Origin: Cloacibacterium normanense | GTDB lineage: Bacteria > Bacteroidota > Bacteroidia > Flavobacteriales > Weeksellaceae | NCBI RefSeq assembly: GCF_003860565.1 | Contig: NZ_CP034157.1 | Location: forward strand, 620,001-684,000 | Direction: 5' to 3' | DNA length: 64,000 nt | Shown: in pieces, positions 44,230 through 53,822 of the stretch | Layout: each line of letters starts with the position of its first letter | How positions within the stretch are numbered: position 1 is the stretch's first letter | Program-made: the position numbers and the translations under genes | The notes under the pieces: model-generated | Databases searched by the model: none | Seen by the model: the letters and a program-made list of their open reading frames with translations, nothing else | Told to the model about the DNA's origin: nothing

Positions 44230-44497
44230 ATGAGGTTTCAATTATTGTTTCATATACAATATCGTTCCTATAATTTCTATCAAGAAGATATGCACATAAA
44301 AACAAAAGAAGTCCGATACTAACTTGAATTATTAGTGATTTATTTAATATTCTAACGACTTTTTTGAAAGTAAAATCGAAAAAAAGTCTGTTTTTCCATG
44401 CAATTGTCAAAACAGGAATTAGGAATAGTAAAATTGTTAGAATTATTGTTTGAAACATTCAAATCTTAATTTGTTAACGGGTCTTTGGATAAAATTG

Positions 44498-44796
44498 CAC
44501 ATAACGGTTCGGCGGATTTGCGAAGTCCCGAGAAGGAAGTTTGCTTCCGTTCTTGGGATTTAGCAAATTCACAGATGTGCGAAGTTCGCGTAGCGACGAG
44601 CAACATCTGCGGATGTAATCCGCCGAACCGATGTTGCAAAAGGAGCGGAGCGGATTTTGCCACATCGGACGTTTCGGGGCTTTGCGATGGTGGGGCAATC
44701 GAAGCACAAATCTTCAATTTTGCACAAAAGTTCAATCGAAGAACAACCGTTGAACTTTGCAGCTTCGCCCCACTATTGCAAAACCCTTGTCGTGCG
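44498..44796 (-). other. attC site of cassette 13, composite, degenerate right core
   Basis: The core palindrome 44668-44796 is CGGGGCTTTGCGATGGTGGGG ... CCCCACTATTGCAAAACCC. The right core reads CTTGTCGTGCGAT where GTTGTGCGAT is expected from the cassette start. Confidence 0.8.
44505..44668. repeat. attC-associated structured module, copy 5
   Basis: As copy 2, with a single unpaired change (GATGTTGCAAAA) in the second hairpin. Confidence 0.88.
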
Positions 44797-44808
44797 ATTG
44801 TGCTGTTT

Positions 44809-45537
44809 TCAATACTTATTTTTCCAAGTTTCAATTATATTTTTGTTCCAAAGTTTTTTTGCAAAATCTAAAAATACTTTTGGTCCATCAGAAAAGGCTT
44901 TGTCAATTTTATATTCTCCTCCCATATACATCTCATTTCCGTCATCATCAATTCCGTGCATAACTTTATTTTCACCTCTTATTGCAAATTTTTGCTGTCC
45001 CTCATACATTATGATTTTCATATCAGAAGGACTTACATCTCCGTGGCAAACAGTTTTATACATCAACCATATTTCAGCAACTCCATTATTGTCAAGGTCA
45101 GTTATTTGAAACGTATTATTAATAAATTCAGCAACAATATCAACAGGACAATCACTTATGTAGTCATAAACTTTCCAAGTTTGTTTAGCATTGTTGTTTT
45201 CTACAATAAAATGATAGGCAAAAATTTCTGCATCTCCTCCGTCATTTTCGTGTTTGAATTTTTTACTCTCATAAATACCTGTTTCAGTTGTAATGACAAT
45301 GTTTTCTCCCAAGTTATCCGTCCACTTGATTGCATTTACAATTTTTCCCTCATATTTTATATCGTTAGGAAGTTCACTGACGTTAAGTATAATAGGGTTG
45401 ATTTTTTTGATTTCAGAAGTCAAAACCGAGTTATCTTCTAATTTTTTTTCAGGTTCAGTCTGTTGGCGATTTTTGGTTTCGTTTCCACAAGATTGGAAAA
45501 GAAAAACTGCCAAAAGTATTATGATTAGTTGTTTCAT
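44809..45537 (-). CDS. Lipoprotein (cassette 13)
   Basis: This 242-residue lipoprotein has the lipobox LFLFQSCG. The mature part contains EIKKINPIILNVSELP, NIVITTETGIYESK, and DLDNNGVAEIWLMYKTVCHGDVSPS, the last resembling a calcium-binding-like loop. It recalls proteins annotated in Riemerella and Chryseobacterium as the M949_RS01915 family, but I am unsure of that match. It is probably anchored in the cell envelope; function unknown. Confidence 0.7.
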   Translation of the reverse strand: MKQLIIILLAVFLFQSCGNETKNRQQTEPEKKLEDNSVLTSEIKKINPIILNVSELPNDIKYEGKIVNAIKWTDNLGENIVITTETGIYESKKFKHENDGGDAEIFAYHFIVENNNAKQTWKVYDYISDCPVDIVAEFINNTFQITDLDNNGVAEIWLMYKTVCHGDVSPSDMKIIMYEGQQKFAIRGENKVMHGIDDDGNEMYMGGEYKIDKAFSDGPKVFLDFAKKLWNKNIIETWKNKY

Positions 45538-45580
45538 TTTCTATCGTTTCAATTTTTGGACAGCTGTTAGTTAAGCATAT

Positions 45581-45716
45581 CGCACAACGGTTCACGGCTT
45601 GGTGCAGTGCGGGATTTTTAGTACTACCGTACATATGAAGAACAAAAGTTTGATTACGTACAAATGCTGATACGAAGCACTTCGCCCCGCATTGCACCAA
45701 ACCGATGTTGGCGGTT
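45581..45716 (-). other. attC site of cassette 12 (short type)
   Basis: 136 bases; the arms are CGGCTTGGTGCAGTGCGGG and CCCCGCATTGCACCAAACCG, with an inner stem around GTACTACCGTACATATGAAG. The right core GTTGGCGGT matches the cassette start. Confidence 0.85.
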
Positions 45717-45789
45717 CGCCCTTTTTGTCTGTATGTTGTTTCCTCATTCATTTGTCAATGCCGTTTTTTGCACCTTTTTTGCCATTTTT

Positions 45790-46239
45790 TTATTCAAGTT
45801 GTTTTATAAATTGTATTGCTTTTTGTAAGTCAACGTAACAATAGTAGAAAATAGGTTTGTTGCCTAAATTTATTACCCCATAACGACAATCACCTTTTTG
45901 AATGGGTGTCAGTTCAATGTCGTAAGTGAAAGTGTATTTGATTTTATTTCTCACACGACCATTTTCAAGTTTGAAAATCTTATCAAAGATAACTTCATAA
46001 AAATAGGGTTTTGCAAGTTCCATAGAAATTCGACCAAACTCCTTTTCGGTTATCAAGTCTTCAATGTCTAAATATTCAAAATTGTTTTGTGGAATGGATA
46101 ATGTTTGTGATAGATTGAGAAAGATGTTATGTAAAAACTTGTTGTTGAATTCAGGCAAAAATTCAGGGTTTAAACCTATGATTGGATTAAACTTGCTTCT
46201 AAATGAAATTGGTGAAGAATATATAATATAACTACTCAT
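45790..46239 (-). CDS. Hypothetical protein, third gene of the McrB/LlaJI-like cassette (cassette 12)
   Basis: This 149-residue soluble protein overlaps the nuclease gene by eight bases, so it is translationally coupled and probably belongs to the same system. It has the beta-rich segments KYTFTYDIELTPIQKGDCRYG and NKPIFYYCYVDLQ. No family is recognised. It may be a specificity or regulatory subunit; that is inference from position. Confidence 0.65.
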   Translation of the reverse strand: MSSYIIYSSPISFRSKFNPIIGLNPEFLPEFNNKFLHNIFLNLSQTLSIPQNNFEYLDIEDLITEKEFGRISMELAKPYFYEVIFDKIFKLENGRVRNKIKYTFTYDIELTPIQKGDCRYGVINLGNKPIFYYCYVDLQKAIQFIKQLE

Positions 46240-47836
46240 TTTCTGTAATGTAAAGTTCTTGTAGTTTCAAAAAATTTCGTTTGTAAACGGTAATTTTTGA
46301 TTTGGTAAATAGTTGATTAACTCCTGTAACTTCTTCAAAGTCTTTTTCCTTGTCGTCAAAAAAATAAGGTATCCAAAATTCCGAAAAAGTCCAACTACCT
46401 AAATAATTTAATTGCAATGCAAGTTCATATACAAGTTGTTTTTTAATATCAAGATGTCTTTCTTCTGATAAATTTTTCGCACAACAACTTTCTTCTGTGA
46501 TATATTTGTAATCTATTACGTCAAAATTAAATATACAAGGCTTTTTCTTCATTAAATCACGAACTCCTTTAAACTTAGAAAAATAATTGTTTACTCGTTC
46601 TAAAAATTCATTGGAATCTTCTGCTCTAATGAATTTATTCTTATCATCACTTGGATTGCTTCTATATCTTGGATTTTTATTTAGGAATTCATCGTAAAGA
46701 GCATCAAGTTCATAAAACTCATGATTTTGTTGTCTCGGGGATAATTTAAGGTTTTGATGTCCCATATAATTCCACGTAAATATGGAATAGATTTTTTCAA
46801 AATGCTCACGTCCAATAGTTCCATCAAAATTTGTGTAAACAAGGTCTGGTCGTAATTTTCGTCTCTTGTCAGTATGTGAATTTATTTGCAAATAAAAAGG
46901 GCTATCAAAGTCGTTAAAGGTTTCAATTACGCCTAATCTGTCTGCAAATAGTAATTGAGTTTCTATAAGTCTGTCCTGTGCATCTGCAAAACATAATTCT
47001 TCCCACAAAACCGCAAAGTTGGAAATGCCCCAAACATTACCTTCTTCATCATCAGGATTTTCATTTTCACCGTATAAAAATTTGTAAATCGCATCGTAGA
47101 AATGCCAATAATCGCTGTCTTTATATGGTGTTGTTCTGTCTATTTCATCTAAAACGTCTTTTAGAATAGCTATTGTTTCTTCAAAAGTTTCTTCTTCAAA
47201 GATTGAACTGTCGTGAGTTAAATACCTTTCTCTAAATTCATTTGAAAGTGTTCTTACTCTATTGCTTTCAATTGCTTCTTCTAATGCATGTTTTATTTCA
47301 GAATATATAAAGCAAAACATTTCTATAATTGTGGGACTATCTGTATCAATAATTTTCTTAGGAAATTCCATTTCGTCAACGAAAACTGTTTCTTCATCAA
47401 CAAAAACGGCTTTGTGTAAATAACGATGAATTTTTGTATAATCAACTTCATTCGTCCGTGAGAGTTTGTTTTTGATTGTAAGAATTAGCAATTCGTTGTA
47501 AGCATCAAGAATTGCATCTAACATATTAAGTTTGGAATAAGAAATAGTTTCTCCGTCTTTACCTTCTAACGAATATCCGTTTTCTAATTCGCTAAATCCA
47601 TCAAGCTGATTTTCGTCTGAAAGTTTCTTTTTTTCTTCAAAGAATTTTCGGTATGTTTTGTATGTTCTAAAAAACAAATTCTTTACAGCCGAATATTTAT
47701 CGGCTGGGAATTGCTGAAACCCTTTTGGCAATTGAAATTCAAACTTGTCGGTTTCTTTGTTTTTCTTAATCCCAACAAATGTGTCTTGCCATTCTGACGA
47801 TTTATATGAAAATGTAAGCTCTTTTAGGTTCAGCAT
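46232..47836 (-). CDS. LlaJI/McrC-like restriction nuclease subunit (cassette 12)
   Basis: This 534-residue protein is encoded directly after an McrB-type motor, with a one-base overlap. Near its end it has a PD-(D/E)XK nuclease pattern: KLRPDLVYTN (D331), then FNFDVIDYKYI (D442 and K444). This arrangement fits the LlaJI/McrC-like partner of McrB GTPases, which cut DNA with modified or specific sites. The N-terminal 300 residues are probably the DNA-recognition or assembly part. Confidence 0.78.
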   Translation of the reverse strand: MLNLKELTFSYKSSEWQDTFVGIKKNKETDKFEFQLPKGFQQFPADKYSAVKNLFFRTYKTYRKFFEEKKKLSDENQLDGFSELENGYSLEGKDGETISYSKLNMLDAILDAYNELLILTIKNKLSRTNEVDYTKIHRYLHKAVFVDEETVFVDEMEFPKKIIDTDSPTIIEMFCFIYSEIKHALEEAIESNRVRTLSNEFRERYLTHDSSIFEEETFEETIAILKDVLDEIDRTTPYKDSDYWHFYDAIYKFLYGENENPDDEEGNVWGISNFAVLWEELCFADAQDRLIETQLLFADRLGVIETFNDFDSPFYLQINSHTDKRRKLRPDLVYTNFDGTIGREHFEKIYSIFTWNYMGHQNLKLSPRQQNHEFYELDALYDEFLNKNPRYRSNPSDDKNKFIRAEDSNEFLERVNNYFSKFKGVRDLMKKKPCIFNFDVIDYKYITEESCCAKNLSEERHLDIKKQLVYELALQLNYLGSWTFSEFWIPYFFDDKEKDFEEVTGVNQLFTKSKITVYKRNFLKLQELYITENE

Positions 47837-48918
47837 CAGTTAGCTATTTTTTTCACGATTGCGGTATTAAACTCTTTGTAAAACCGTACAAAATCACCGA
47901 AAGTAACAAGTTCGTTTTTCGTAATCGGATTATTTACTCTAATTGGACTTGAATTTAATAATTCTAAAAGAGGTTTCTTTTCATTTGAAAACACACTATC
48001 CCACAAGAAAAACATTAGTTTGTTTCTTATGGCTTCGTGTTGGATTGTGTCACCTTTTATGAAATAGTAACCTATTTGCTTATCCTCAATTCTTCTGATT
48101 TTGTCTGAATGACTTTTGATAAAATTATTGGTTGTATCAACCATTTTTTTCCAAAGTTCTCTGTCAATAGGTCGTAATTGACTGTCTATGTCATTAAAAT
48201 AGTTTGAAGCTGGCGGATTGATGTCAATAAATTCCCAATCCCAACGTCTTTTGAATGCACTATCCATAAAGTAAATAGAATTGTCTGACGTGTTCATTGT
48301 GCCAATTATTGAAAGGTTTGGCGGAAGTTTTACCTTTCTATTTACTAAGTCAAAATTGAGATAAGGTATTTTTTCTTGTAGCGACTTTAATTGTTTCAAA
48401 CCATCGTGAGGTCGTAATTTGTATTCGTCAATTTCACCTTTATTGTCGTAAGTAAATTTTACGCCAATAAGTTCTAAGAGTTTTAGAAACTCAAGTTGAG
48501 TAATATTTATATCGTAGCTACTCCAACCATCATCTTCTCTGTCTAATAATTGAAAAACTGTACCAAAAATTGCAGCTGAATTTCCTCTGTTAATCTCGTC
48601 AATAACTAAAACAACATTTTGAATTTCTCCTGTTAGTTCTCCGTCTTTGTCGTATGCTTCGTGAATGTTCTTTAATGCTTTTGCTAACGCAATTAAAAAA
48701 TGTCCCTCAAAAAATTTGTATTCAACTTTCCCATTGTCTTTTGTATGTGGCACTAATTTTCCTAAAAAGTCACCATATGTATATTCAGGGTGAAAAACAG
48801 TTTTGATTTTGTTTTCCGATGAAGTTATCTTTAGTTTTTGCGGAATTAATTCTTTGTCAACTTTGTGACTTTTTCCTGTTCCCGGACTACCGAAAAGAAT
48901 TTTCTGAATATATGCCAT
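47836..48918 (-). CDS. McrB-type AAA+ GTPase (cassette 12)
   Basis: This 360-residue motor protein has Walker A GSPGTGKS (residues 10-17), Walker B VLVIDEINRG (D107, E108) and the McrB guanine-nucleotide signature GTMNTSDNS (208-212), then FKRRWDWEF. McrB drives the nuclease subunit by GTP hydrolysis. It lacks an N-terminal DNA-reading domain, so specificity must lie in the other subunits. No methylase is in the cassette, which fits a modification-dependent system. Confidence 0.88.
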   Translation of the reverse strand: MAYIQKILFGSPGTGKSHKVDKELIPQKLKITSSENKIKTVFHPEYTYGDFLGKLVPHTKDNGKVEYKFFEGHFLIALAKALKNIHEAYDKDGELTGEIQNVVLVIDEINRGNSAAIFGTVFQLLDREDDGWSSYDINITQLEFLKLLELIGVKFTYDNKGEIDEYKLRPHDGLKQLKSLQEKIPYLNFDLVNRKVKLPPNLSIIGTMNTSDNSIYFMDSAFKRRWDWEFIDINPPASNYFNDIDSQLRPIDRELWKKMVDTTNNFIKSHSDKIRRIEDKQIGYYFIKGDTIQHEAIRNKLMFFLWDSVFSNEKKPLLELLNSSPIRVNNPITKNELVTFGDFVRFYKEFNTAIVKKIAN

Positions 48919-49012
48919 CGCTTTGTTAAGTTAAATTTTATGTTTTAAATGTCTTTCTTTTGTTCGTTCATTGTCTTGTTGTTTCTTGTTAACCGTGTCG
49001 TCCGTAGGGTGA

Positions 49013-49210
49013 CCGCCAACGGAAAAAGTATTTGCGAAGGGCGGGCTAAATTGGACGAAAAGTTCAATTTCGACCAACCGAAGCGAATGCTTTTTCCACG
49101 AAACTAAATTACTAAAAATATGTGAAGTGGAAAAGCAGGCGCGACTAAATGAATCGGGTATTTCTATTAAATATTCAACCCCGCCTTTTGCAAATACTAT
49201 GTTATCTGCA
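49013..49210 (-). other. attC site of cassette 11
   Basis: The arms are of the GTATTTGCGAAGGGCGGG type. The right core GTTATCTGCA matches the cassette start at 49986. Confidence 0.88.
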
Positions 49211-49217
49211 GGCGTTT

Positions 49218-49944
49218 TTATTTTTCTGTGAATTTATCAATGTTTTTGTCAATATATTCTACAACGTGTTTATAATATTCTTTTTTAAATTCCTTGTCGT
49301 AATAATAATCTTCTAATTTTTCAGCCGACTTAATTTCGGCATATCCATCTGTGAATGCTTTCCATCTTTTTTCCCAAGACTTATTTTCATCATTAAAAAT
49401 TTGCTTTCTTTTTCCATAACTGTCAGCATTTCCCATTAGTTCATTTAAGCATTTTTCATAATCATTTTTCAGTTTTGGAAGTTTTAATTCTTCAAAAGTT
49501 TCTAAAACAGCAAAAGCAAATTCAGGTTTGTTAAAAAAGAATTGGTTAACTCCGCCGTTGTCAACGTCTCCATTAAAAACCAACATACAATAAAAGACTT
49601 TTTGAGGCCGATTTAGTTTATTGAAAAAATCTTGATTAGGCATTTCCTCTCCTGCAATTTTTGGTAATTTATCAAAATATTCATACATATATTCCCAAAA
49701 TCTATTATCATATTCATCGAAATTTTGCCAAGAATATTTTTTGTCTAAATTTTCTAGAAATTCTTTGTTATATTTTGGTGCATAAATTACTTCGGTTTGA
49801 TTTCCATCATCTAAACTATAAAAAGCAACACTTTCATCACTTTTAACGTAGTTATTTACAATTTTTTTTCGCTGTCTTATAAAAAAAAAGTATTCCGATA
49901 ATTATTGATGTTGTAATTGCAATAAAAATTATGGTTTTATTCAT
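49218..49944 (-). pseudogene. Membrane-anchored DUF4375/DMP19-like protein, frameshifted (cassette 11)
   Basis: An N-terminal anchor (MNKTIIFIAITTSIIIGILF, 49944-49885) is in a different frame from the rest (IVNNYVKSDESVAFYS onward, to 49218). One extra base in the nine-A run at 49881-49889 or in the eight-T run at 49862-49869 explains the break. The restored protein of about 240 residues ends in a DMP19-like domain (FNGDVDNGGVNQFFFN). Within that, a shorter start at 49688 would give only the domain. DUF4375 function is poorly known. Confidence 0.72.
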
Positions 49945-49979
49945 ATTCTTTGTTTTAGTGAGGGTTCTGATACGCTTGC

Positions 49980-50177
49980 AGATAACGGAAAAAGTATTTG
50001 CGAAGGGCGGGCTAAATTGGACGAAAAGTTCAATTTCGACCAACCGAAGCGAATGCTTTTTTCGTGGAACTAAACTACAAAAAAATTGTGGAACGAAAAA
50101 GCAGGCGCGACTAAATGCAACTGGTAGTTCTATTATTCCTTCAACCCCGCCTTTTGCAAATACTATGTTATACGACG
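49980..50177 (-). other. attC site of cassette 10
   Basis: The arms are of the GTATTTGCGAAGGGCGGG type and the right core is GTTATACGAC, as at the cassette start. It appears identical to the site of cassette 1. Confidence 0.9.
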
Positions 50178-50851
50178 TTTTTCTTTTCCAAATTATTTAT
50201 TTTTTCAGCAACTTTTAAACAGTTTTCGTAATTTCCGGAAAGACCAATTAATTCAGTTTCAATTTCGTAAAGTTTTTCTGCAATTTTAGCTGAATCAGAT
50301 TTTGATTTTACAAGTTTGAGAATTAGTGGTGTATAACCTTGATATTCATCTCTTGGAGCATCATCGTTAATTCCAATTGGATCCCAATATTCCCATAAAA
50401 TTTGGTCAATTTGTTGATAAAGATTTAGAAATTTTCCCTTGCTTCTAAATTTTTCTTTTAACTCATTTTTGTCAAGGTTATAATTTCCATTTTCAAGATA
50501 ATCTTTCCATAATTGAACATTTTTTAGATTTATGTCGTATCCAATTTTTGAATTATCCCAATCGAAAATAACATTACTAATTTCATCTCCATTCCAATCA
50601 AAATATTCAGAAGCAATCAGTGAAAAAGCAATAGTAGTCAAATCTTCGCTGTCAAGTTTTCGAGTAATAAAATCATTACATAATTTTATCAAATGTTCTT
50701 TCTGAATTTCAAATTCTCCATCATTGATTTGTTGGATATAAACACTTGTTGTATCACATCCAGTTTTTGTTTGGCTATTTTTTACGTCAGATTTTAGCTC
50801 ATCTATCGTAATTTTATTCTCAAAATATTCTTTTAATTTCTGTTCGGTCAT
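50168..50851 (-). CDS. Hypothetical protein, copy in cassette 10
   Basis: This 227-residue acidic soluble protein starts MTEQKLKEYFENKITIDELK and has a helical first half and the segment EYWDPIGINDDAPRDEYQGY, conserved-looking and rich in Asp. That segment recalls small immunity-like or DUF1871-like proteins (a weak resemblance). An identical copy is encoded in cassette 1. The stop codon overlaps the attC right core. Confidence 0.7.
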   Translation of the reverse strand: MTEQKLKEYFENKITIDELKSDVKNSQTKTGCDTTSVYIQQINDGEFEIQKEHLIKLCNDFITRKLDSEDLTTIAFSLIASEYFDWNGDEISNVIFDWDNSKIGYDINLKNVQLWKDYLENGNYNLDKNELKEKFRSKGKFLNLYQQIDQILWEYWDPIGINDDAPRDEYQGYTPLILKLVKSKSDSAKIAEKLYEIETELIGLSGNYENCLKVAEKINNLEKKNVV

Positions 50852-50865
50852 TTTTGGTGAAATGT

Positions 50866-51062
50866 CGTATAACGGAAAAAGTATTTGCGAAGGGCGGGCT
50901 AAATTTAACTGCAAGTTCAATTTCGACCGAGCGAAGCAAATTGCTTTTTCAGATTACCAAATTACAAAAAAAAGTAATATGAAAAGCAAGTTGCGACTAA
51001 ATGCATCGGGTAGTTCTTTTAAAGTTTCAACCCCGCCTTTTGCAAATACTATGTTAGCTGTA
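50866..51062 (-). other. attC site of cassette 9
   Basis: The arms are of the GTATTTGCGAAGGGCGGG type. The right core GTTAGCTGTA matches the cassette start at 53693. Confidence 0.88.
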
Positions 51063-51070
51063 GTGCCTTT

Positions 51071-53629
51071 TTAGGATTTAATAAATTCATCTCTTATTGT
51101 TTTGAATTCTTCGAAGTCAGCTTTCAAGTCTGTCAAAGTTGGGTCATTATGAATTTCTTCTGGATTACTATGTCCTTTTATGAAACCACAGCATCTCTCA
51201 AATACTTCATTTAACTTGTCTTTGTGTTTATTTATTTTTTCACCATTCACTTTCATAAATGAGGTTAAAGCAACATTTTTTTGATACCTTTTAATTGTCC
51301 CTTGAAATATTTCTGTTTCAACACAAAGTTCAATCGCTGAACGCAAAAATCCATATCCGTCTTCTGCAACATCAACTTCTTGTCTGTCTTTTGGTGTGTT
51401 GTTTATTAGTGTGTTAATTTTTGAGATATAAGTGGTAGTTTTATTTAAGTCTTCAGCATCGGAAATAAAACCTGTTTCATCGTAGTTATTTTTTGAGCTA
51501 TGAAATTTATATTGCAGTGAACTATAGCTTGGTTGTTTGCTAAAAAATAAGAAGCTATTAAATAATAAAACACTATGTGTAAATACTACCACTTGTCTTT
51601 CACTAGAAAGTTTAATAAGTCTTTTGGCAACATCATCAATAATGTTATGGTCTAAGCTATTAACGGGGTCGTCAAAAATTACAGGTGCTTTGATATTGTC
51701 TAGTTGTAATTCTGTTAAAAACTCTGAAAGTGCTATTGCTTTTTGTTCGCCTTCGCTTAAAATTTCTAAAAGTGAGTGTGAATTTATTCTGTGAGAAATT
51801 TTTGAATTACCCCTTGTTGTTCCAAAGTTCAAGTCAATTGATATATGCCCTTTCTTAAAGGATTTTAATTCTTTTTTAAAAATTGTATTAAAGTTTTGTT
51901 GAATTAACTCTTCTCTTGCTTCTGTTGTTTTCCTGCTAATTGAATTTGTATTGAAGCTATTATAGTTTGAATTTAAGGTTGCAATAGTCTTATGGTTTAA
52001 AATGCAGGTTCTAATTTCATTTATTTTTGTACTTAATAATTTTCTGTCTTTTAATTCCGCAATTTTCGCTTTTAGTTGTATTTCTTTTGTTGAAATATTT
52101 GAAAGCAAATCATTTTTTTGAATTAAACTAGCACTTAATTCAGTTTTCTTGTCAGTACAAAATTTAATGTATTTAGCGTAGTCTAAATTAAAAGGTGTTT
52201 CATTTGTTACTGTGTCAGATATATAAACTTGTTTTAGTTTTACTAATGTATTCTGAAATTCAATTAATTCACTAGGTTGAATAATAATTTTATTTTCATT
52301 GTCGAAACCAAATGTTGCTTGACTTAATGTAAAATTTGTGTCAATTTGAGAAATTAAATTTATTGCGTCTAATTTTTGCTGTTTTAGATTACTTAAATTT
52401 TCTTGAGTTTCGTCGTTTAAGAGTTTTCTATAATTTTTTAATAATTCGGTTGCAGGATTTTGAAGTGGCTGTAAGCAATAAACACAATTATTCCCATTTT
52501 CGGGATAGTTTCCCTTGTCAATTATTTTAATGTATGCTTCAGCTGATTTAATAAAATTGTCAAATTCTATTGATTGGTAGAATTCTATACCGTGAGTTTC
52601 TGCAATTTCTTTTATGCCTTTGTTTGCTTGGTTTTCAAGCTCATTTATTTTAATATTTCTTTCACTTAATATATTCCATTCATCTTGGTTTAAACTCTTT
52701 TGGATATTTTGGATTTTATTAATTATCGTTGTTAATTCAGAGATTGAAGCAGTTATGGTTTGAATATCTCTTTGAAGTATGGTTTTGTTTAAATTAGTTA
52801 ATTCACTTTCTGAATCCTGTAGTTCTTTTTCTTGAATATTTGTAAAACTTGAAAGCTGATTTAATCTTTCTTCGGTCGAATTATTTGATAATGTTGATAT
52901 AAATACTTGTTGTTGGGTTCCATTATTTAATAGGTTTGTCCAATTTAAAGTAGTTGGGTATTTTGCAATCTCAATATTAACTAGATTTTCAAGTTTATTC
53001 AATTCTGTAGTGATTAAATTGAATAAATGAAATCCTATAGGTGTTACAATTAATTGTCTATCATTAAGTGAAATTGAAACACAGTTATTATTGAAAACTG
53101 AAATATTTTCTAATTCTTGAATTGTATTTTTTCCGTTCCAATTAAATGTTTTAGCTATTGAGTTAGCTTTGAAATTTATTATAGCTGATTGTGGGACAGC
53201 TGTTTTTGAAATGTCAGAAAGTATATTATTGTAAGTATCATAACTAAATCCAAGTGTTTTTAAAATTCTACCATATCCTGTCTTTCCTGTCCCATTTTCT
53301 CCAAATACTACAGTTAAGTTTGGACTGAAATTTATAGTTTGATTTTTTGCAAGTCGATTAACCCCTGAAACATCTGAAAGTGATATTAATTCAATTTCTT
53401 GATTAGTTGGTGTATAATTAGGTTTTGCAATTGTAATCACTGGTAAACCACTTAATAAACTTATTGATTGGAGAAAATAATCAAAAATTGTTTTTGTATC
53501 AGTTTGAGAAAGTTCACCTTCTGTCGTAACAATTTTGCTTACCAATAATTCTGCCCAAGTACCTTTATTTTCAGTCCACTCCCAAAGGAAGTCTACAATT
53601 TCTTTTTTATTTATTGAGGTCGAACTCAT
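51071..53629 (-). CDS. RloC/PrrC-like ABC ATPase with candidate anticodon-nuclease domain (cassette 9)
   Basis: The 852-residue protein has an SMC-like ATPase: Walker A GENGTGKT (110-117), the signature LSEGEQ (624-629) and Walker B VIFDDPVNSLDH (about 650-661). Between them are long coiled coils with a CVYC pair (C382, C385) at the tip, like the zinc hook of RloC. The C-terminal part has R763, E767 (RSAIE) and H802, close to the R-x3-E ... H spacing of PrrC-type tRNA anticodon nucleases. It is likely an abortive-infection RNase held in check by its ATPase. It is the largest single-gene cassette here. Confidence 0.78.
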   Translation of the reverse strand: MSSTSINKKEIVDFLWEWTENKGTWAELLVSKIVTTEGELSQTDTKTIFDYFLQSISLLSGLPVITIAKPNYTPTNQEIELISLSDVSGVNRLAKNQTINFSPNLTVVFGENGTGKTGYGRILKTLGFSYDTYNNILSDISKTAVPQSAIINFKANSIAKTFNWNGKNTIQELENISVFNNNCVSISLNDRQLIVTPIGFHLFNLITTELNKLENLVNIEIAKYPTTLNWTNLLNNGTQQQVFISTLSNNSTEERLNQLSSFTNIQEKELQDSESELTNLNKTILQRDIQTITASISELTTIINKIQNIQKSLNQDEWNILSERNIKINELENQANKGIKEIAETHGIEFYQSIEFDNFIKSAEAYIKIIDKGNYPENGNNCVYCLQPLQNPATELLKNYRKLLNDETQENLSNLKQQKLDAINLISQIDTNFTLSQATFGFDNENKIIIQPSELIEFQNTLVKLKQVYISDTVTNETPFNLDYAKYIKFCTDKKTELSASLIQKNDLLSNISTKEIQLKAKIAELKDRKLLSTKINEIRTCILNHKTIATLNSNYNSFNTNSISRKTTEAREELIQQNFNTIFKKELKSFKKGHISIDLNFGTTRGNSKISHRINSHSLLEILSEGEQKAIALSEFLTELQLDNIKAPVIFDDPVNSLDHNIIDDVAKRLIKLSSERQVVVFTHSVLLFNSFLFFSKQPSYSSLQYKFHSSKNNYDETGFISDAEDLNKTTTYISKINTLINNTPKDRQEVDVAEDGYGFLRSAIELCVETEIFQGTIKRYQKNVALTSFMKVNGEKINKHKDKLNEVFERCCGFIKGHSNPEEIHNDPTLTDLKADFEEFKTIRDEFIKS

Positions 53630-53685
53630 TTTTTATTTTGTTTTTTGTCGAGTATTCAATTTTTACAGGGTTTCTTGTGGCATTA

Positions 53686-53822
53686 CAGCTAACGGAAAAC
53701 GGCTTTGCGATGTGGCGCCAAAGAATTTCCTGTTTTTCTATTTTTACCAAAATTACAAAATATTCTGACAAGTTCTAATAAAAACTTTCCGCGCCATATT
53801 GCAAAACCGATGTTGTGTGATG
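53686..53822 (-). other. attC site of cassette 8 (short type)
   Basis: 137 bases; the arms are ACGGCTTTGCGATGTGGCGC and GCGCCATATTGCAAAACCG. The right core GTTGTGTG matches the cassette start. Confidence 0.84.

Larger units (their letters stand above)
42801..44458 (-). pseudogene. Small membrane protein split by an IS4 element (cassette 14)
   Basis: The 5' part reads MFQTIILTILLFLIPVLTIA and continues to YETIIETS at the insertion point. Removing the element and one target duplication continues the frame as YYYIVIGIFYYFPPLIILNL and ends KSWKKV at 42801. The restored protein has about 104 residues and three membrane segments. I do not recognise a family. The open, joined frames show it was intact before insertion. 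Confidence 0.72.
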
